From contig BDTQ01000215.1 of NCBI GenBank assembly GCA_002898135.1, forward strand, positions 1 to 18,541: a stretch of DNA of 18,541 nucleotides, read 5' to 3'. The DNA is from a bacterium BMS3Bbin07 (GTDB taxonomy: Bacteria; Nitrospirota; Thermodesulfovibrionia; Thermodesulfovibrionales; JdFR-85). The position numbers and the translations under genes are program-made. The notes under the pieces are model-generated. The model saw nothing but the letters and a program-made list of their open reading frames with translations, made no database searches and had not been told where the DNA came from. Below, one piece after another: positions 14,156 to 18,541 of this stretch (its first letter is position 1; every line of letters begins with the position of its first letter).

Positions 14156-15498
14156 TCCCCTCCGGCGTCAATAGCTGCAACCGGTTATCCGGAACAGTCC
14201 TGCAACTTTTACTTATTGTGCATGCCTTTCTTCTGTTTGTGCTGCCATCAAATGCCTTATCCCTGACCCTTGAAGAGGGGCTTGAAATAGTTTCCGAGCG
14301 GGGCAGGGATATAAAGATATCCGAGGCAGAAGAGGATGTGGTAAGGGAGGGAGTGCAACTGACAAGGTCTCCACTGCTGCCCCAGGTGGACCTCTATGCA
14401 CATCAGACCTGGCTGAGGTACCGGCCGGAGGCGCTTTTTGGGGCTTTTGAGGCTATACCTATCTCTGAGAAAGACTTCCTCACTTACGGCTTCAGGGTAA
14501 ACCAGTTGGTATATGACTTTGGCAGGACCTATTCGATGCTGAGGGCCTCCAGGCTTGGATTAAGGGAAAAAAAGCTGGACACACTCAGGGTGAGAAACCT
14601 TGTTGCCCTTAATTTTACACTTGCCTACCTTGACCTCCTTGAGACAGGGAAGTTCCTGACAGTGGCCCAAAATGAGGTAAAACGGTTTGAGGCGCATCTG
14701 AATGACACCAGGGTAATGTATGAGGAAGGACTTATTACAAGGAACGACCTGCTTCAGGCAGAGGTTATGCTCTCTGATGCAAGGCAGAGACTTTTAACCA
14801 CTGAGAACCTCCGGGCAATGAGGGCTTCCAGGATAAACAGCCTGCTTGTAAAACCCCTGAACGAAGAGGTCAGTCCGGAGGAGATCAGCGTAAGACCCTA
14901 TACAGAGATGAGCCTTGAGGTTGCATGGGAGTCTGCCGTACGCTTAAGACCTGAACTTAAAGGGCTACTGACAAGAATAAGGGCAAAGAAGGAAGAGTTG
15001 AAGGCAACAAAGGCAAGGTTTTATCCGGATATATACCTCTCCGGCGGATACGAATATCAGGAGAACCGTTACATGGTCTATGAGGGTAACTGGTCTCTTC
15101 TGGCAGGGGTAAAAATAAACCTTTTTTCAGGCGGTGCAACCAGGGCAAGGATAAGGCGGGGCGGGGCGGAGCTCAAAACGCTCAGTCTGACGGAAGAAAA
15201 ACTCCGTGACAACATAATGCTTGAGGTGAAGAAGGCGTATCTTCAACTCCAAAGTGCTGCGAAAAAGGTGGGGGTGACCAGTGAGGCAGTAGCACAGGCA
15301 GAAGAGAACCAGAGGCTCCAGAGGCTTCGCTATCGTGAAGGGGTTGGAACGGCAACGGATGTCATAGACGCTGTAACTCTGATGAGCAGGGCAGAGACAA
15401 ACTACTGGAGTGCCGTCTATGACATAAAGAGGGCTGAGGCAGGTTTGCTGCATGCAATCGGAGAAGATATTACAGGGGCTTACGGGAAAAAACGTTAA
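14152..15498 (+). CDS. TolC-family outer membrane efflux protein
   Basis: 448 residues. The GTG start is set by the 4-bp overlap with the kinase stop. A signal peptide (hydrophobic LLLIVHAFLLFVLP, then a cleavage region around SNAL) leads to two homologous coiled-coil halves typical of TolC (OEP domains): SLTLEEGLEIV near the mature start, QLVYDFG, YLDLLETGK, a second-half start near LRPELKGLLTR, and FPDIYLSGG-like FYPDIYLSGG before LFSGGATRARI. It forms the trimeric outer-membrane exit duct of type I secretion or RND/ABC efflux. No inner-membrane pump or adaptor gene is adjacent in the window, so its partner is unknown. Coupling to a PfkB kinase is unusual. Confidence 0.92.
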   Translation: MIPSGVNSCNRLSGTVLQLLLIVHAFLLFVLPSNALSLTLEEGLEIVSERGRDIKISEAEEDVVREGVQLTRSPLLPQVDLYAHQTWLRYRPEALFGAFEAIPISEKDFLTYGFRVNQLVYDFGRTYSMLRASRLGLREKKLDTLRVRNLVALNFTLAYLDLLETGKFLTVAQNEVKRFEAHLNDTRVMYEEGLITRNDLLQAEVMLSDARQRLLTTENLRAMRASRINSLLVKPLNEEVSPEEISVRPYTEMSLEVAWESAVRLRPELKGLLTRIRAKKEELKATKARFYPDIYLSGGYEYQENRYMVYEGNWSLLAGVKINLFSGGATRARIRRGGAELKTLSLTEEKLRDNIMLEVKKAYLQLQSAAKKVGVTSEAVAQAEENQRLQRLRYREGVGTATDVIDAVTLMSRAETNYWSAVYDIKRAEAGLLHAIGEDITGAYGKKR

Positions 15499-15512
15499 AG
15501 TTCTGCATACCT

Positions 15513-15902
15513 CTACAACTGCTCCTCATCCAGGATATCCTTCACAATTTCAGCCACCTGGGGCTCCGGATCATTTAGCAGTGGTTTCAGGGCCTCCAGC
15601 TCTTCTCTGCCACCAATGGTCGCAATCAGGTAGGCGGCATCTCCCCTTACCGTGGGATTATCATCGTTGAGCAAAGGCAGCAGTGGAGTAATTGCAAGCC
15701 TTGCCTCCTCTGGCCTCTCCTTTTGCAGCTCCTCAATGAGCGCGGCAACCCCTATCCTCACACGTACCCTCTCATCCCTCAGCAGGTCTCCAACGAGTGA
15801 ATAGAGCGCTGTATCATGTTTGAACATGTCGATTATGTTTTCCAGAAAACCCTTTTGCATGTAATCGGCAATCATTTCTTTCAACTCGTCCTGCAATTTC
15901 AC
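15513..15902 (-). CDS. HEAT-repeat domain protein
   Basis: 129 residues starting at GTG with AAGGAGG very close upstream. About three HEAT-like helical pairs are visible: DLLRDERVRVRIGVAALIEELQ, PLLNDDNPTVRGDAAYLIATIG and PLLNDPEPQVAEIVKDILDEE. The fold serves protein-protein binding; no catalytic function is expected. The gene lies 39 bp downstream of the TauE/SafE permease gene on the same strand and is convergent with the TolC gene 14 bp away. Partner unknown. Confidence 0.85.
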   Translation of the reverse strand: MKLQDELKEMIADYMQKGFLENIIDMFKHDTALYSLVGDLLRDERVRVRIGVAALIEELQKERPEEARLAITPLLPLLNDDNPTVRGDAAYLIATIGGREELEALKPLLNDPEPQVAEIVKDILDEEQL

Positions 15903-15941
15903 GGTCCTCCTTAAATCTGTTTTATTGTCTTGAGGGGATGT

Positions 15942-16868
15942 CTATCCCGCTATGAACTGCCATACATATTTTGCAGAGACAGAGAGAATGATCAACGCAA
16001 GTATTACTTTTATGACCTTCTCGGGTATATATTTCTGGGTCTTTGCCCCTAAATACATGCCGAAGAATCCCCCTATTCCAAACAACAGGCCCAAAGGCCA
16101 GTCAGGAGGGGCTGTCAGTCCATTGTTTAACGGAATCAAACTGTAAATTGCCACCCCCGAGATTGATGTGACAAATGTTCCCATCAAGGCAGCGCCTGCC
16201 ACCGTATAAACAGGAAGCCTGAAGAAGGTTATGCAGAAGGGGGCGATTATGGCACCACCGCCAATGCCGTATATGCCGCCAATAACCCCGACCACAAGTG
16301 ACAGGGCAAACATGGCAGGCACGCTGAAGGAAACCCTTTCACCCATAAAGTCATACTCTATCCTGCTCAGACTGTATGACACGTTGGAGATTCTGAGGGT
16401 ATTTTCAGGGAGATTCCGCTCCTGCAGGCGTTGAGCCATTCCTCCCTCATTTGACCTCTTTTGCCGGACATCCATTAAGAGCCGCCCCCCCACGTATAAA
16501 AGGACAACCCCTACGAAAAACTTGAATGTCTGCGGGTCAGGTAGATATTTTACCCTCACATAATATCCGGCCAGCACTCCGGGTAATGTACCTGCTATAA
16601 TGCAGCCGGCCAGGGGCCACGACATTCTCCCCTCCCTGATGTATCTGAGTACCCCCCCGGGTGTGCCCACTACGTTATAAAGAAAATTGGTTGAACTGAC
16701 GGCTGGGGTAGTAAACCCGAACATACTCATCTGAAGGGGCAATAGCAGAAAGGCCCCGGAGATTCCGGCCATGGAAGTAAAAAAGGATATCAGAAACGAG
16801 ACAAGAGGTGGTATGAAGATATAGGTTTCAATTCCGGATGTAGGGAAAACTGTTTTTAAGATATCCAA
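15942..16868 (-). CDS. TauE/SafE-family sulfite/anion permease
   Basis: 308 residues, strongly hydrophobic with about eight spans in two related halves. The family glycine motifs are present twice: SMAGISGAFLLLPLQ with SSTNFLYNVVGTPGG in the first half, and GVIGGIYGIGGGAIIAPF with GAALMGTFVTSISG in the second. A soluble loop of about 55 residues lies between the halves. The family exports sulfite, sulfoacetate or related organosulfur anions; the substrate here is not shown. The start is TTG, with AAGGAG five bases upstream. Divergent from the response regulator gene. Confidence 0.9.
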   Translation of the reverse strand: MDILKTVFPTSGIETYIFIPPLVSFLISFFTSMAGISGAFLLLPLQMSMFGFTTPAVSSTNFLYNVVGTPGGVLRYIREGRMSWPLAGCIIAGTLPGVLAGYYVRVKYLPDPQTFKFFVGVVLLYVGGRLLMDVRQKRSNEGGMAQRLQERNLPENTLRISNVSYSLSRIEYDFMGERVSFSVPAMFALSLVVGVIGGIYGIGGGAIIAPFCITFFRLPVYTVAGAALMGTFVTSISGVAIYSLIPLNNGLTAPPDWPLGLLFGIGGFFGMYLGAKTQKYIPEKVIKVILALIILSVSAKYVWQFIAG

Positions 16869-16886
16869 GGCAACTCCTTGCTGGAT

Positions 16887-16892
16887 ATTATA
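16887..16892 (-). promoter_or_regulatory. Possible -10 element for the permease gene
   Basis: Exact TATAAT on the minus strand, placed so that a transcript would begin near 16880, just before the ribosome site. No good -35 is visible, so this is weak and may depend on an activator. Confidence 0.3.
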
Positions 16893-16986
16893 GCAAAAAC
16901 GGTTTTTTGAAAAATGTTAAAATTGATTGGCCTCGTAATTATCAACGGTTTTCATGGTATCAATAAACTTGAAAGGGGGGGGACCC

Positions 16987-17664
16987 GTGCGGGTACTGCT
17001 TGCAGAGGATGACGTAAAGATCGCATCTTTTGTTGTCAAAGGGCTCAGGGAGGCCGGGTTTGCCGTTGACCATGCCGCCAATGGTGAGGACGGGCTTCAT
17101 CTTGCCCTTGCCACGTCCTACGATGCAGCCATCATTGATGTCATGCTGCCTGAGCGGGACGGTCTCAGCCTTATCAATGAACTTCGGGGCCGGGGGGTCA
17201 GTACTCCCATTATTATCCTTAGTGCAAGGGGCTCAGTGGAGGATCGTGTTAAAGGCCTTCAGACAGGCAGTGACGATTACCTGACAAAACCCTTTTCCTT
17301 TGCAGAGCTGCTGGCGCGTGTGCAGGCGCTTATCCGAAGGTCAAGCGGCGGTACCACCGACCCCTCACATCTTCAGGTTGGAGACCTGTCAATGGACCTC
17401 TTCAGGCGGGAGGTTATTCGTGCAGGCAGGAGGATTGATTTACAGCCACGTGAGTTTGCTTTGCTTGAATACATGATGTCCAGTGCAGGCAGGGTTATTA
17501 CAAGGACCATGATCATGGAGCATGTCTGGAACTATGATTTTGATCCCCAGACCAATGTGGTGGATGTACTGGTATGTAGGGTGAGAAACAAGGTGGACAG
17601 GGGTTTTAGAGAGAAGATGATTTATACCATCAGGGGTGTTGGTTATGTCCTTAAGGTCTCTTAA
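16987..17664 (+). CDS. OmpR-family response regulator
   Basis: About 225 residues. Receiver domain: acidic pair ED at 8-9, phospho-acceptor Asp51 in IIDVMLPERDG, Ser79 and Lys101 in YLTKPFSF. The C-terminal winged helix (from about 125) has the PREFALLEYMM and VVDVLVCRVRNKVD blocks and the ending [10 protein letters not shown] of OmpR/PhoB regulators. It binds DNA when phosphorylated. The GTG at 16987 is chosen because it yields the canonical MRVLLAEDD start and follows a G-rich ribosome site. An ATG at 16954 is in frame but lacks one. The 3' end overlaps the sensor kinase start by 20 bp. Confidence 0.93.
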   Translation: MRVLLAEDDVKIASFVVKGLREAGFAVDHAANGEDGLHLALATSYDAAIIDVMLPERDGLSLINELRGRGVSTPIIILSARGSVEDRVKGLQTGSDDYLTKPFSFAELLARVQALIRRSSGGTTDPSHLQVGDLSMDLFRREVIRAGRRIDLQPREFALLEYMMSSAGRVITRTMIMEHVWNYDFDPQTNVVDVLVCRVRNKVDRGFREKMIYTIRGVGYVLKVS

Positions 17665-18541
17665 CCGTATATGGAAGACCATCGGATTTCGACTCACCCT
17701 CTGGTATTCGGCCCTCTTTATTCTGAGCTCTCTTATACTTTTTGTGATTGTTATTTTCTCATCTCTTCTTCTTTCAGGCAGGAAGAGCGATATACGATTC
17801 AGTCAAAATTGAGGGAGTTTTCAGCCCAGTACCAAAGGGGTGGGATAGAGGCCCTGAAGAGCGAAGTCGGTTTTGAGGAACATTCCGGAAACCTCTTTTT
17901 TGTCAGGGTGGCAGGGCCCCGGGGGCATACCCTTTTTGTAAATATCCCCGCACTGATGGGGGAGGGGTTTGATACAAGGCAGATTGAAAACAGGGCTGTT
18001 ACAGGCAACGGACAATGGATACACCTGCCTGCTAAAGGTGATAAGGGAGGTGTGCTGGACATTGCCTCAACCAACCTGCCGGATGGACGTATTCTTCAGG
18101 TCGGCATGAGCAGGGGTGAGAGAGAGGAATTCCTGGAGAGGTTTCGTGAGACCTTTGCCGTTATCATCATTCCGGTGATACTGCTCGGTTTTACCGGGGG
18201 TGTGTTGTTTGCCTTCAGGGCGCTTATGCCTATTCGTAATATAATAAAGACCGTCAGGTCCATAGATAAAGGCAGGCTGGATGCACGTGTCACCGTTCGC
18301 CATACAGGTGATGAACTGGAGGAACTGACGATCCTGTTTAACGGGATGCTTCAGCGGATAGAGGTCCTGATTAACGGGATGCGGAGTTCACTGGACAATG
18401 TAGCCCACGACCTGCGTACTCCCATGACGAGGCTGCGGGGTACGGCGGAGATGGCCCTTCAATCCGGACAGGGGATGGAGGTCTGCCGGGAGGCCCTGTC
18501 CGACTGTCTGGAGGAATCGGATCAGATTCTTACGATGCTGA
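17645..18541 (+). CDS. Sensor histidine kinase, apparently frameshifted and cut by the window end
   Basis: The ATG at 17645 opens 55 codons ([20 protein letters not shown], then a membrane span) ending in TGA at 17810-17812. From about 17779 the kinase continues in another frame: [13 protein letters not shown], a sensor region, a second span ([20 protein letters not shown]), a HAMP domain ([12 protein letters not shown] to DELEEL) and the H-box [10 protein letters not shown] with its His codon at 18406-18408. The frame runs to the window end, so the ATP-binding domain is unseen. A one-base loss between about 17755 and 17785 explains the pattern: either a real mutation or a sequencing or assembly error. 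It pairs with the adjacent OmpR-family regulator. The architecture resembles metal or envelope-stress sensors, but the signal is unknown. Confidence 0.82.

Noticed and set aside
17755..17812. Programmed -1 ribosomal frameshift or selenocysteine at the TGA in the sensor kinase
   Set aside because: No slippery heptamer is visible in the right frame. The sequence after the TGA in the first frame is not kinase-like, since homology resumes in another frame before the TGA, so a simple indel is more likely.
1..18541. tRNA or rRNA genes
   Set aside because: No cloverleaf with a T-loop GTTCGA-type signature or conserved rRNA segment was seen on either strand by eye.

Overview
The window (about 18.5 kb, GC near 50 percent by eye) reads as chromosome from a Gram-negative bacterium. 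It has a TolC-type outer membrane protein, a periplasmic murein transglycosylase with LysM domains, ComEC and an OmpR-type two-component system. A c-di-AMP cyclase operon sits beside these, and one gene appears to encode selenocysteine. The gene mix and the style of the short GC-rich inverted repeat suggest Nitrospirota or a deltaproteobacterium-like lineage. That placement is inference from general resemblance only. Nothing indicates a phage, plasmid, IS or CRISPR.

Layout. 1-2971 (+): the end of a sugar-nucleotide epimerase gene, pyrE, a PHP-domain phosphoesterase and a membrane-anchored TPR protein. 2986-3150: a MITE-like inverted repeat. 3236-4714 (-): an MltD-like lytic transglycosylase with two LysM domains. 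4749-4798: back-to-back promoters sharing one -35 site. 4902-10028 (+): cdaA-cdaR-glmM-comEC, tightly packed, joining c-di-AMP synthesis to cell-wall precursor supply and DNA uptake. 10003-10470 (-): a small membrane-anchored unknown. 10471-10881: a regulatory stretch with an exact consensus sigma-70 promoter and a long leader ahead of a single-RRM RNA-binding protein (10882-11142). 11279-12242 (-): YajQ and a PsiE-family membrane protein. 12350-12904 (-): an AhpD-like peroxidase-related protein with an in-frame UGA exactly where the second Cys of its CxxC motif belongs, followed by a SECIS-like stem-loop. 12905-13222: an AT-rich divergent promoter region. 13223-15498 (+): a PfkB-family kinase translationally coupled to a TolC-family protein. 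15513-16868 (-): a HEAT-repeat protein and a TauE/SafE permease. 16987-18541 (+): an OmpR-family response regulator and its sensor kinase, which carries an apparent frameshift and runs off the window.

The strongest point is the selenocysteine reading at 12350-12904. A gene caller would split it into two hypothetical proteins at the UGA. Next in interest are the RRM leader, with a possible ribosome-site-masking helix, and the overlapping divergent promoters between the cell-wall hydrolase and the cdaA operon.
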